DNA of 64,000 nucleotides, taken from positions 8,618,001 through 8,682,000 of the forward strand of contig NC_003282.8 of assembly GCF_000002985.6 (NCBI RefSeq), written 5' to 3'. This DNA is from Caenorhabditis elegans. Lineage: Eukaryota > Nematoda > Chromadorea > Rhabditida > Rhabditidae. The stretch's first letter is position 1, and each line of letters begins with the position of its first letter. A model generated the notes under the pieces. It did not search any database. It saw only the letters and a list, made by a program, of their open reading frames with translations, and was not told where the DNA came from. Made by a program: the position numbers and the translations under genes. This document shows, in pieces, positions 36,604 to 49,150 of this stretch.

Positions 36604-38806
36604 ATGGCTCAATCCAAGGAAAGCCCGGACGAAGCTAAACAGGATGAGATCATCTTCAATATTGGAGATACGTGAGTTTTAGATACTTATGATAGAGATA
36701 TTATATATTTCTGTGAGGCGACGATGCGAGAACACACTATGAGCTTCCCAAAGATGCGAGGAAGGCAAAAAATTTTCGCATCCACGTAGTACGTAGTATA
36801 ACCTCTCTGTACACGTGGTATGCTTATAACATTCCAACAAATGGGGCGCCCCTAGCGCGCCTCTTCTCTCGTCCTCCTAAAAGAAGGGATGCGGGCGGTC
36901 GTAAGTCTTAGGCTAGTCTATAAGAGATACCTTTATAGGGTGTAAAATGATAATCGTCTGAGATACAACTAAAATTTGCAGAATTAATGACTACGAGATA
37001 GTAAGTAAGATCGATGAAGGCGGGTTTGGTCAAGTATTCAAAGTAACAAAAGATCATAAAACATTTTATGCGATGAAATTAGAATCGAATTTTCAAGTAG
37101 GAGGATCTGCAATTAAACTGGAGATAAATGTACTTAGTCAGCTACCGAAGAATACAGTATTCCCAGAATTAATCTGTGGCGGAAAGAGACCTCGTTATCA
37201 TTTTCTAGTTCTCGAACTACTCGGAGACAATCTCAAGGCTCTAAAAGCTCAGAGTCCCAATCCTAGTGTTTTTTCTGATGGGACATGGTCAAGAATTGGG
37301 ATTCAATGCTTGTATGCGTACGTTTTTTGTTTTGTTTTGAGAATTTGTAATTATGGAAGTGTTTCAGCATGAAGATGATGCATGACTCTGGATTCGTGCA
37401 CAGGGACATCAAGCCAAGCAATTTTGCAATCGGATACAGCACAGCATCGGAGAGCCGAAGTCGACGAGTACTTCTCTTCGATTTCGGATTGGCTAGGAAG
37501 TAAGCTGATGGATTTTGTTAGGTCTTGAAAATAAGTACGAAGTCTAGAGTTCGACTAACATTGTAGTGAAGCTTATATGTACATCGTGTTCCACTTGAAT
37601 ATTATAAATTCCTTTGTCGCACGAGGTTTGAACATTTAAAAAATTTTCAGATTCGTGAAGAAGGAAAAAAACTTGGCTCCAATTGTCACCAAGAAAGAGT
37701 CAAAAATATCAAAATCTAAGACACTTCCGTCAAAAGGACCAAGTACAAAGTCTAAAGACCTGAAGCCCGGACGATCCAAACCGATTCTAAATCGAAAAGC
37801 AGAGCAAATGAAGATAAAGGTTTGATATAATTTTATCTGGAAATGCTATAAAAACACTTTCAGAAAAATTTCAACATGCTAATTCCACCCAAAAGTATCG
37901 ACCAAAGTCAACGGACTGCTGAGGAGAAGGTTGATGATGAGGAGTTCACGTTCCGAAGAGCGAGACCACACACTGATTTTCGTGGAACTTTTCAGTACGC
38001 CTCTCCGAATGCTCATTTGCAACTTGAACTGGTAGGCCGATGAAAAATTTGCACAATATTCATACTCTTTTGTAGGGTCGTCACGATGACATTTGGTCCT
38101 TGATGTACATGGTCGCCGAGTTTTTCGTGGAGCTACCCTGGACGAGCAATGAGGAAATTGCACTGGAAGAACTAAAAAATCAGTCGAGCATTCTGCGCTT
38201 GTTTTCTGACGGTAAGAATATTGTATCAAGCTGGATTCATGATAGAATATTTTCAGACAAAAACCCGTCCCGATTGACACCCGAAATGCGTGGTCAACTG
38301 GATGAAATTGATAAGAACCTCAAATCATGCAACTATTATAGTAGTCCAAAGTATGATATCGTCTATCAATTTTTCAAAGATTCGATGACAAAGGCAAAGG
38401 TTACCTGGACGACACCATATGATTGGGAGACAATTGGAAAATCGTCGGAAGATTTTTCGAAGAAATCCAACGGAAAACGAGCGGTTTGGGAGAATCCTGG
38501 CGCCTTTTTCAAGGTATAAACATATATAGATAGAAGAATGATTTCTTTTCAAAAATATTCCAGAAAGGGCGCTGGGATGCACTTCCTCTGCCACTTCAAT
38601 CTCCACATATTTCGATCAGGAAATCGTCGTCGAAACATCCGAAACCATCAGCCAAAGGATCCAAGAAAGCCGTTCAAGCGAGAATTCAGAATTTCAGTAA
38701 AGAAGATTCGGTGGAAGCTGACGAGGCTCCAACACCTATGTTGAAATCAACGAAAAAGGATGGGATGGGTGGACAGAAGGGTGGCTTAAAGGGATCTATT
38801 GAATGA
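36604..38806 (+). CDS. Worm-expanded TTBK/CK1-like protein kinase
   Basis: Eight exons: 36604-36671, 36982-37317, 37368-37499, 37651-37819, 37864-38031, 38076-38211, 38257-38513, 38564-38806. They join in frame to 502 residues. The kinase domain starts near residue 27 with the glycine loop EGGFGQVF, Lys55 in YAMKLE, HRDIKPSNFAIG (Asp148) and DFGLARK (Asp173). All catalytic residues are present. Between DFG and the FRGTFQYASPNAH segment is an extra stretch of about 90 residues, rich in Lys, Ser and Pro. The C-lobe GRHDDIWSLMYMVAEF is typical of the tau-tubulin-kinase-like branch, which is greatly expanded in nematodes and often male-germline expressed (known for the family, not seen here). A Lys/Ser-rich tail follows the domain. 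I recall a kinase named C49C8.1 in this region, but the symbol is left blank. Confidence 0.85.
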
Positions 38807-38813
38807 TGCTATC

Positions 38814-38819
38814 AATAAA
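38814..38819 (+). terminator. poly(A) signal of the kinase gene
   Basis: AATAAA begins 8 bases after the TGA at 38804-38806, so the 3' UTR is very short. Confidence 0.6.
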
Positions 38820-39261
38820 AAGTTGATGTGATTTAGACTTTTTGAAAAATTACAGTACTTCTGATTTTGGAGCTCGGCGATTGTGAAACAATCTTCCTAC
38901 TTTAATTTTTTAATCTTAAATATCCAGAACAGCAGTGTTTTCTTTATTTCCAACTTTGTTGAGAATCTCGTAAATGGTGATTAATATTGTCTGAATCCCA
39001 TTTCCAGTCAAAGAATCATTAAACTATCACAAAAACTATTTTTACAAGAATATGTTTCACCGGTGTTATTTTCTAAACCCACGACCATCTTTTTGTTAAA
39101 CCATTGCCGGAAAAACCCTTCTAGCACTGCAGTTCTGGTGGAAAACAGCAATATAAGCGAAAACGATGTCGTCCTGTCAGATGTCTGCCGCTGTAATTTT
39201 TTTCAAAAAGAAGTTCCTAAAGAATAATCTATGGAAAACATTACAGTAGATACTTTGTTTG

Positions 39262-39267
39262 TTTATT
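39262..39267 (-). terminator. Candidate poly(A) signal of the Cys-rich gene
   Basis: AATAAA on the minus strand about 190 bases past the stop codon at 39455-39457. Confidence 0.4.
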
Positions 39268-39454
39268 GATTCTTAAGAAACCTATTAAGTTTAGAGTTAT
39301 GATTATTTAATAACAGTGTTTGATTTACCATTTCAACAGAGCTTTTCTAATTGATTTGAACACCGGAATCAATTGTGTTCAAATAAGCTGTCAACGAGTT
39401 TTAAATTTACAGTTAGAAAATTCATTATTATTCACAAATATCGTGAGAATTAAT

Positions 39455-40184
39455 CTATTTCGGTTTTCCAACATTGCAATAATGACTTGCTTTTTGAGCG
39501 ACATTTTGGTTCAGTTGGAATTGATTATTTGGAGTTTTCGTACGATTTTCGACTTCAGATCCCAATTCCCGAATGTTCAGGGTGATGTTTGGTTGAGTAC
39601 GGAAGTCTATTTTGGTATTTTTTGACAACTGAGATTCTTCAATTTTACGAGATTTCACATTCTCAGTACAATGGAAATTACATCCAATCTCTTCAATGAT
39701 TCTAAAATTCTTTTAAAGGAGATTTTAGTTTATTTTGACTTACTGTTCACCGATTTTCCAATGATTCTTGTTACATTTGAAAATAGCAGTGGCATTGTGA
39801 TTGCTATCAGAGTCTATTTTACCGGTACGGTTATTTTCATTCTGTTTTCCAACAACTTGAACAGTTTCACAGTTTAAATAAGGATTCGGAATGCAATAAA
39901 TTCTTGATTCTTTGCAAGATGATGTATATCTAAAACATCGCATCTGTAGTTTTTTATTACAACACTTTTCATACTTACTCAATAATTGCTTCTCCGAAAT
40001 TATACAAATAACGTGGTTCCCATGCTTTACAAGTTTCAATGGAACAATCTGAATAATATATAGAGAGCATTCATAAAAGGGAGATACCTTCTACAAAACT
40101 TGATTTAAAACCATCTGGTGCACAAATGAGTTTATCCAGAAAGAAAATAACCAGAAATGTTGAAATGAACCAATAAGTTTTCAT
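39455..40184 (-). CDS. Secreted cysteine-rich orphan protein
   Basis: Four exons, 40184-40088, 40048-39979, 39929-39744 and 39701-39455, join in frame to 199 residues. The N-terminus MKTYWFISTFLVIFFLDKLICA is a clear signal peptide. The mature part has about nine cysteines (CSIETC, SCKES, YCIPN, NCETV, KCNKN, GCNFHC, YCNV) and several N-glycosylation sequons (NRT, NAT, NIT). Asn is frequent in the C-terminal half. The protein is therefore probably extracellular and disulphide-bonded. No domain family is recognised. All splice sites are GT-AG and short introns fit the worm pattern. Confidence 0.72.
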
Positions 40185-42861
40185 AGCAATTCGAATGTAT
40201 TGGGATTTTTTGTTCGGGCACTGATGAGTGAATGCTTTTTTGAAATGTATGTGGAAAAATTTAGATAATATGCAAATAGCTCAGAAAAAATGATTCTCAA
40301 ATTACCATAGTTATTTTGCCAAAACATGCAAAATTGTTATTTGAAGAACTTCAGTTATTTGAAGGCCTCGTGATTAAATCTGAAAAATGACGAACCACAT
40401 CTGCTTGGAATTTGTTTGAAAAACCTGAAATATAATGCCATGCTCTTCCTTTTATAGTGAACATAAATTTGCACCGAATGATTTAGCATACCTTTCCCGT
40501 TTGACCGGCTTCATCACCACCTCCACAAATGCAAAATGCTGTGAGAAAAGAAGGAAAAGGAGAGCTTAATCTGTCAGTCGGAACGGCTCTTTCTTTCCCG
40601 CAAACCTCAAACAGTGTCTTAGTGTTTGTGCTCATTTCGGACCTCCTCTGGGCTCAACTCCCACCAAATATACAACCTGTCCTATTGTTTATATGTACCT
40701 TTTCAATTTGCAATTGACCAATTTCTCTTTTTTTTTGAAATTGAAGTCATGTTTTTAGTACCTTTAACATTTTTTCTATGTTACTCATTTTCAGTTGGTC
40801 ACATATCGAATAATTTTTCTGTAAATTTTTGTTTAAGTCTCAGGCTACGTAACTGGGGGGTGGGGGGAGATAAACATTTTACAATTCAAAAAATTGCCGG
40901 TTTTAAAATGTGTCGAAGTCGATTTTATACATGTCAACGACTCTCAACTTACATGATTTATTAAGTTTATCAAACAATTTCAATATACATGCATTTCTGG
41001 AATTTAAAAATAAGGCTAAATTTTTTTCGGAAAATGTTATAAAAATATGACTGGTAGTCAAATGATTGGTTAAAATATATTTATTTAATAAGCTGTCAAA
41101 ACTATAGTAGGGAATTTTTTAAGTTTACTTTAAACACTCTATTAACATGTATTCTGATTATTATGACCAATATTCCGAAGACAATAGCGTCAATTTTTTT
41201 TAAACCTCTAAATTTTATTTAAAATTTCTGGATTTATTTCGGAAATTTTGATCGAAATCTGTTTTATTTGTTTTTCTTGTTGTGCTCTCTCCTCCTTCTC
41301 CACCGGTATCATGTTTCCTGTTGGAAGTGCTAAACGATTTTCGTAGAAAATCACTGTTTTCTATTTGGAACACTGTAGTTTTTGATCGATTTTTTCATAT
41401 ATTCTGATTTTTTAAAGTTAAATGTCTCGTAAAGATTTTAACCGGAAACCAAAAGTCCTTTTAAAATGAAGTACCGCTGCCTGAAATTTTTTGAATTGTA
41501 ATCAACATGTGGCAAAAAATGTATTAAAACACTATATATTTAATCACAACACTCCACATATTTCAGAATTTTTGTTAAACTGTCAAACAAATGTTGTCAA
41601 ACTTTGAAATTTTCGGATTTCTCAAAATTCAGAGAATTTTAACTACAACTGTTGAATACAAATAAAAGAAATCGTAGAAAACTTGTAAAATAACAATTGT
41701 TTAGTAAAATTCATATAAAAACATTTTTTGATAATAAGAAATTCGTGAAAACTAGTCAAAAGTCTTATTTATTTGATCTGTCACATAGCCATTGCCGCTG
41801 CTCGTTTGTTTTGTTTCTTGAGCTGACCAGTAAGAGAAAAAGATAAAGATAGAGTATTGAACGGGCTCACTGGCACATTGCCAAACATTGTTAAGCTCAC
41901 GGCTTACTAGTCGATAAGTAAATGTGACAGGTAGCTGTAAAACTAACTGTGTGTCAGGGCGAATTATAATTAACTATAGGATGTGTTTCTTTTTTGTTAT
42001 ACAAGATATACCCTTTTAAAATATAATTCTTTCTGTAAAAAAACTAATAAAGTTTTGCAACCAATGATCCTAAATGCAATTATATTGCTAATTTCACAAA
42101 AGTATTTTATTCTTTTTAAATAAACCAATATCCGATACTCTGATCTATGCTTTTTACAGTTCTCAAAAACCGTTCATTTTCTATTTGCAATGCGTGTTTC
42201 CAACGTCCTGCCCCTCTCATCATAGCAATGTTACAACATGATTTACACCTTTTGAATAACAAAATTTCGACATTTACAAAACTTGGCTCCCTTCAAAAGT
42301 TCGTGCTCCTTTTCCCTCGTTCCGTTCCGTTTTTCTTTTGCGGCTAAACTGTCTATATTTGTGAGTGCTCACACACACACGTGTCTCTGTGTCTCCTCTG
42401 AACCTAAATAGTCTCTAATTGAACCTCCAAGTGACCACCGCACCCTCTTCAACCATAAAACTGCAATGGAAAGAGAGAGTTTTAGGGATAGAAAATGTAA
42501 ATACAGTACTCTTGGCCCCCTTGTGTGGGCTAAACGAAATGATTTACTTTAGCCTTTCCGAGATTATTATTATCCACTCGTTATCAATTTTATATCATAT
42601 ATTTGTATATTCATTCAGCTTTTTCAAATCAACTTTATTTCTGTAGAAATTGAGAATTAATAAATATCTTGAAGCCATGGGTTAGAAGATACATTTCAGA
42701 ATCAAAAACACAATTTTTACTACTAAGTTCAATATTTTACAAGTACATGTATTTGTTTGTTGTAAAGATGTTATGTCCTCTCTAAAGGTGATAAACTAGT
42801 ATTTTTATATAAATTTTGTTATATGAATGTCGTATTTCTCCATTAGTCTTGAGTCCTGCTC

Positions 42862-43134
42862 AGGGGTGCGCGGCAATCGGTAATTTCGGTAATTTTCAAA
42901 CCAAATTATATTTCGGAAATTGAAAAAACTTCACCTTGTTTTTTAGTATTCGGTTAGTCATTTTCTAAAAGAAAGCGGTTAATCCTTCAAGGATTGAATC
43001 ATTCAAAGTTTGAAAATTGTTTATTAAAACGCATGTTTAGGCTCCTAAATCTAAAGTATCAAATTTATACTTCCGGCAGTTCTGTATCCGGGAATCGACA
43101 ATTTCGGCAACTGCCAAAATTGCCGCGCACTCCT
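42862..43134. mobile_element. MITE-like element with 16-bp terminal inverted repeats
   Basis: The left end AGGGGTGCGCGGCAAT and the reverse complement of the right end AGGAGTGCGCGGCAAT match at 15 of 16 positions. The inner parts are rich in TTTCGGTAATTTT-like motifs on both sides. There is no coding capacity. Confidence 0.7.
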
Positions 43135-45241
43135 ACTCAACTTTGACGCCTCATATCTTGGTTGTCATTGCTTTTAACAAAATGGTTTAACTATGGAAAC
43201 ATAGAAAAAGATAGGACAATCACTCGACTTCCATCTACCATTTTACTCGATCCAATTTCTAAATTTTCCTGTCATTGAGAGCCTAAATCACTTACAAATT
43301 ATTGACGTTTTTCTTAAGCCTTGACAAACATTTAGCTACTAACTGTTTTCTAACAATTGGTCGTTTTTTTTGAGGTGCATAATTAGCTCACTTTCTGTAT
43401 TTTTTTGTTTAATATCTGAAATTATTTTTTACATGTCATTTCTGAACCCTACAAACAAGAAATCTTGTTCACCTAATTTCGGTTGAAAAACAATTCCTGT
43501 TTTGCATGATTCTTCGTCATTCCCAAATCTTTTCACCAAATATTCCCTTCAGATTCCTGCCAAGTTTGTTCCATTCATCATTCTTTTCTATAATTCCATG
43601 TTTGACCTACATCTCTTTTGCATTCTTTTACCTCCCTTCATACACAACCTAATCGCTTTCCGTGCTGCTCATCCTTTTTGTGCATCGTGCTTCTCCGCCA
43701 ATGCTACAGAAGGCGCGCGCGCGCGGTACCCGACCAGCTTAATCTTCTTTCCGTTTCTGATGTTCGTCTATGCCTGATGAAAATTTGTTTTCAATTCTAT
43801 ACATATACATTTATTTTTAATCTGGCACAAAAAATTGAGTCTCCATCAATTTTCAAAACTTCGTGTGTTACTGTCTTCCACTGTCTTCCTCTGAGTGGAA
43901 TATCATGACAGTGTTAAGTACACCCTGTTAGAATTTATTTCAAACCAGACTGTTCTTAATGTCAATCCTGATTTTTAAAAATTGAAATTTTCAAAGTTCA
44001 TAGCCTCTTATCTTGAGAAAAATTTGGTTTCTTTTTGGCAAATAAAATTTTAAATTCACTGAGCGCAAACTTCTCCTTAAAAAAATATAGGTTTTGCTGG
44101 CTTTTGCGAACCTTCGTGGAGGCTGAGCCGAAATTCCAAAATTTGAATGAGCGTCTGCCATCGTTTTACTCAAATTTTAGTCGTTTCAACTTTTTAAATT
44201 TTTAAGTAAAGTAGGAAAAGTATGTTACCTTAAAAATAAATCATAAGTTTTGCTTTACCAGTTTTCTTCTTATTCTAACGCTTTTGTATATTGTTTTTGA
44301 AATTTGAGTAAAACGTATTGCTGAAATGGTTTTTGAAAACATTTTAAAGCGCATATTTATGAAAGTGTATTAGAAAAATAGTCCCTTAACATTTCCAGCA
44401 AAATAGAGAAAATATAAAAAAGTTTTGAGACACCTGTGATTCACTTGGAAAAAACAAAAATAGCTTCAAGTTCAAACTATTGTTTAGAACAATGCGCCAT
44501 TCAGACCTCCTTACGAAACCTAATCTTCAACAACTTTTTTCCTACGCTCACCCTTTTTTGGTGCTCAAAGCTGCATTTCTTTCGCTCCCTATTGACCAAT
44601 GGCTAGCCTTCGTTTGAAACGGGAGAAAATATCGTTTTGTTTTCCTTTCCTTCTCCCAAAATCACTCATTAGGCTTTGCTATTTACCTTTTGACCGTGCT
44701 CACGCACGTATACTTTTGAGTCGCTCTTCTTCGAGAAAATAGTGTTGAAAAGATTGGAGAGTTTAGTGAAAATATAGACAACAATGGAAGAAATGGTCAT
44801 CCGTACCGTAAGTCGCGGCTCGAAAAAAACTGAGAGAGAATGTGAGAATTCGACACACTTTTCGCCCTGTAAACCTTCAAATTTGTTTCTTTTTCTCATC
44901 TTTTTCTATGTTTTCACTCGAAACACCATGTCAAAATGTACTTGAAGTACAAGAACAACTCTTGAAAACATTCCTCACTGATACTGATACCTATATGATC
45001 TTCTTCCCACCTAAAGTTCCAATCAGTTGTTCTTTTTTGTTTGAGCTCGCTTCCGATGTGTTCATTTGCTCCCTTCCATATATTTCATCACTTTCTGACA
45101 TTCCGTGTTTTTTCTTATTAGTCTTGTACCAGAGAAGATGTTATTTTCAGTTCACTAAAACGTTTATTATTCTTTCTCGGCTACCTGCATTAGAAATTAA
45201 AAAAGAACACATCGCTGGAAAAGATTAAGAAAATTCTCCAT

Positions 45242-45480
45242 GTCATACTGATAGAGACTCGGCGTTTGCAGCCAGCTTCATACCCAAGGCTTCGCAACTT
45301 CTTACCCAAGCCTTGCCCAAAAAATAAAAACATTTATAAGGAGTAGGCAAGACTTGGGTAAACCTTGGGCAAGAGTTGGGCGCCGCCTCAAAAATGAAAA
45401 AAGTCGGGGACTGCCTCGCCGTCTCGAGGCGTCGCCCAAGTCTCACCCAAGTTTTGCCTATTTCTTACCCAATTTATACC
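45242..45480. repeat. TTGGGCAAG/CTTGCCCAA dispersed repeat, inverted arrangement
   Basis: Alternating copies of CTTACCCAAGCCTTGCCCAA and its complement (GGCAAGACTTGGGTAAACC) flank an AT-rich centre, and a further CGCCCAAGTCTCACCCAAG block follows. Related copies occur at 35192-35294, 50028-50215 and 59238-59462. Confidence 0.65.
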
Positions 45481-45847
45481 TGTGTGTTGAACTTTGATCG
45501 CATTACCCGTTGTCACAGGTAAAGCGCCAAGTGTGAAAAATGGGTGAATAGTGGGTGAAGGGGCGCTGGCGGGTGAACGATGGGGGAAAAATGGGCGAAG
45601 GACCGCAAAAAGACGAAGCAATGGGTGAATAAATTGACCAATCCGAAAATCAAAAAAAAGTAAAAAAAGGAGCATATCAAAGTATTTCCGAAGTATTCAT
45701 GCATAACTAGTATACTTCCACATGTTTATGGAAGTGTTTATTGTTGATTGTTGTAATGTTCACTTCATTTCCGAACATCTTCCATTAGATTCATCTGTCG
45801 TTGAATAATGTGAAAAACGTTTTGTTACTTTTTTAAGGGTTTATATT

Positions 45848-47720
45848 TATAGAAAAAATATCAGTTTGTTTTTTCCCACAAGTTTGGACATTCATATTAC
45901 ATTCTCAGTCGAACAATCACCTATATAAGAGTTGATTGAGCATATATACGTCTTACTTCAAAAGACTTATAACTCTGTTGGCATTTGAATTAATAAAATG
46001 TGGCCAACTAAAGAGTTGTTGACAATAATGTGAAAAACATTTTGTTAGTTGGTAACTTTTTGTTATCTTCAGTGACAGTGGAGATATGAGCCTCAAAAGA
46101 AGACCAAAATATTCTAGATCTGTACTTAAATATATCTCAGTTCTCGATAAAGATGAAGAGATACTATCAATATGTTTATTGTTTTAAACTTGATAATGTT
46201 GTAGTTGATGACTTTTTGATATCTCGTCACTAAAAATTGATACAACCGTTTTAAGACAGGAGGTTTTATTGTTCAGAGCTCCAAGGAATGTCGGTTTCAG
46301 TGATCGAGAGCACCGAACTTGACAAGAAAATGCATAGAACCAACAAAGTTAACATATTTCTACAATATCTGATAAATATTTTAAAATATTGAAAAAAAAA
46401 TTTTTTTGATTTTTTCGAAACGAAAATTCAAAGGGTCCCCCCTTATGAAAAATTTCAAACTTTTTTCGAAAATATTTTTTTGAAAACTTTTCCAAATTTG
46501 ATTACATCTTATAGAGAAAGGCAAATTTTGTGGTTTTTTTTTTAGTTTGGATGTTCAGAGCACGGTCTCAGATGATAATCTGAGGTATAGTAGAATTCCT
46601 ATGTTCAAAAAACGCATTCACTTCGGATGCCTATATCTCCCTGGAAAAAATTTTCATGATTAGGTGATCAACTACAAAGTTGTACTTTAAATTAAAATAA
46701 ACAACTTTGCAGTTGATAATTTCTCAACAAAATATTTGATGGTCGAGATAAAGTTGTGTTAAGTGCAGCAACTTCATGCTTGTATTTTCTTCTTCTTTTC
46801 CTGTTCATATCTTGACCATCAAATTTTTTGTTGAAAAATTCTCAACTACAAAATTTTTCTTTACATTAAGATGAACAACTTTGTAGTTGATCACTTAATC
46901 ATGAAAATTTTTTCCAGGGAGATATAGGCATCCGAAGTGAATGCGTTTTTTGAACATAGGAATTCTACTATACCTTAGATTCTCATCTGAAGTCGTGCTC
47001 TGAACATCCAAACTAAAAAAAACCACAAAATTTGCTTTTCTCTATAAGATGTAATCAAATTTGGGAAAGTTTTCAAAAAAATATTTTCGAAAAAAATTTG
47101 AAATTTTTCATAAGGGGGGAGGGACCCTTTGGATTTTCGTTTCGAAAAAAATCAAAAAAATTTTTTTTTTCAATATTTTAAAATATTTATCAGATATTGT
47201 AGAAATATGTTAACTTTGTTGGTTCTATGCATTTTCTTGTCAAGTTCGGTGCTCTCGATCACTGAAACCGACATTCCTTGGAGCTCTGAACAATAAAACC
47301 TCCTGTCTTAAAACGGTTGTATCAATTTCTAGTGACGAGATATCAAAAAGTCATCAACTACAACATTATCAAGCTTGAAGCAATAAACATTTATATTGTT
47401 GTAATTATCTCTTCATCTTTATCGAAAACTGAGATATAGTTGAGCACAGATGTAGAATATTTTGGTTATCTTTTGAAGCCCACATCTCCACAGTCACTGA
47501 AGATAACAAAAAGTTACCAACTAACAAAATGTTTTTCACATTATTGTCAACAACTTTTTAGTTGGCCACATTTTATTGATTCAAATGCCAACAGAGTTAT
47601 AAGTCTTTTAAAGTAAGACGTATATAAGCTCAATCAACTCTTATATAGGTGATTGTTCGACTGAGAATGTAATATGAATGTCTAAAGTTGTAGGAACATC
47701 CAAAATTGTGTTTTTCTATA
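45848..47720. mobile_element. Long fold-back (inverted-repeat) element
   Basis: Two arms of about 900 bases (45848-46750 and 46808-47720) are near-identical reverse complements around a loop of about 57 bases. Examples: the left-arm GTTAACATATTTCTACAATA near 46345 recurs reversed near 47205; ACTCTTATATAGGTGATTGT near 47638 matches the left arm reversed near 45915. There is no convincing coding sequence. The layout fits worm fold-back transposons such as Tc6-like elements, but the family name was not established. Confidence 0.85.
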
Positions 47721-48198
47721 AAGTGAAATACTTTTTGAAAATGTTTCCAAAAAAAAATTTTTTGGTGAAAATTTTTTTTCATAAGGGGGGACCCTTTTGA
47801 AAAATTTCAAATCAGAATCGAAATGCTTAAATTAATTTTTTGACTAAAATTTTTCAATGTATTTTAGTTTCAATTACTATTTCTGACTTAAAGTGAAATT
47901 TTCATTCTGTCCGGATTTTATAAAACTACAAGAATTCTCGCGAGAAGGGATTTGAAGAGAAGCTTCAACGCGAACGGCAACGACACTCCGAAATAACGGT
48001 AGCGCGCCCTCTTTACCGTAAATCCTCCTCATTTTCGAAATTAATTTTTCACGATTTCTTTATCTTTTTCTTCGATTTTTATAACTTTTATTCATATTTT
48101 TCAGCAGTTTTTTGAATTTTTTGATAACAATAATTATTTTCGTTAACTTACGTCGTGTTTCGGCTACTCGCACTCGCAAAATTCAAATTGTATTTCAG

Positions 48199-49150
48199 AA
48201 TCCGTTCCATTTAAACTTAGCCACCGACGAGAACTATTTGATCAGTTCGAAATGAGTCGGTCCCACTTTTGGTCACTCCACAAGGTATTTTTGTTTTAAA
48301 TAATAATTTTTATAATAAAATTAACTCCATTTTCAGCCAAATGACGTAAAATCAGCGGAAGACCACACAAAATATTCTACTCCAGAAGTTCTGAACGGCC
48401 GTCCCACGAAGTCATCCGACATTTTCAGTCTTGGAATGACAATCCGAGGCTACGACTGATCTCGATGTTCTATCAAATGGATATTCGTGGCATCAAATCA
48501 GAAATGGAGATTCCTGATAGATTCTTTACACCGATGTCTACAGATCTTCGCAGTTTGCTTCCCTGATGCTTGACTCTGATCCGAAAGTTCGCCCAACAAG
48601 CTGAGATTTACTGGATCATCCAGTGATCAAGAAGAAGCTAATGAAGCATGGAACTTATGCAAAATGCAATTTAATTGTAAGTAAAAGTTTTGTGAGTAAG
48701 AGGTTCTGAGAATTATTTGTTTCAGCTTTATGGATTTTTCTACGCATTCTATGCTGTTCTTGTCTGGGTCAAGGCTCGGTGCTGCTATCAACGTGCTACT
48801 GACGACTGGATAATTGGAATAACGGAATATCTTGAATTGTAAGCATTTTTATGTTTGAAAAACGTGGAAAAGTACGATTATTTTCAAGAAAATCGTTTTT
48901 TTCGGTATCCATTGTCGAAATTTTATCGATTGTGGGCAAAGAGGGAAAGATTGCTGAAGATTTTTCGAATGCATTTCTTGAGTTTCACAAAAATTTCTTA
49001 TTTTTCAATCAGAAAATGGATCGATAAAATCGCTTACTGGAGGAAGACAAAAGGAAGAAAAGCGGAAACGAGTCAATTGCCGATGACACCAGAGGACGAT
49101 TCATCGAAATCATCAAAAGATGAAATAAATTATTTTGTTTTTTTTTTCGA
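48199..49150 (+). pseudogene. Broken Myt1/Wee1-type (WEE-1.3-like) kinase pseudogene
   Basis: Exon-like blocks at 48199-48284, 48337-48676, 48726-48838 and about 49013-49150 keep splice-site-like borders. The first block reads as an N-terminal kinase-flank piece (KLSHRRELFDQFEMSRSHFW). The second carries C-lobe motifs (YSTPEVLNGRPTKSSDIFSL, then after a frameshift NG.SWHQIRNGE and DLRSLL). The third has the membrane segment LYGFFYAFYAVLVWV expected after a Myt1 kinase domain. The ATP-binding lobe, HRD loop and DFG are absent, and frameshifts give a TGA at 48457-48459 and later stops. In known Myt1 kinases this protein inhibits CDK1 at membranes; this copy cannot be catalytic. It lies inside the TIR-bounded segment. 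Confidence 0.75.

Larger units (their letters stand above)
38807..39454. other. Intergenic DNA between convergent kinase and Cys-rich genes
   Basis: About 650 bases with no exon. It contains the kinase poly(A) signal at 38814-38819 and the minus-strand poly(A) signal at 39262-39267. Confidence 0.4.
40185..45513. other. Large gene-poor intergenic region
   Basis: About 5.3 kb with no convincing exon on either strand. Open frames of 60-128 codons (for example near 42147, 43502, 44842) are pyrimidine-rich, end at random stops and show no domain. The region holds a MITE-like element at 42862-43134, a GCGCGCGCGC run near 43713-43722 and the TTGGGCAAG repeats at 45242-45480. ATGGAAGAAATGGTC at 44784 is followed by CGTACC|GTAAGT and resembles a tiny first exon, but no in-frame partner exon was found. 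Confidence 0.4.

Noticed and set aside
44784-44807. Possible 8-codon first exon ATGGAAGAAATGGTCATCCG followed by a GTAAGT donor
   Set aside because: Joining to the cadherin acceptor at 50942 gives an immediate TAA, and no other acceptor in frame was found.
43502-45228. Several 90-128 codon frames in the gene-poor region
   Set aside because: They overlap in different frames, are Phe/Ser/Leu-rich as expected from T-rich DNA, and lack splice partners or motifs.
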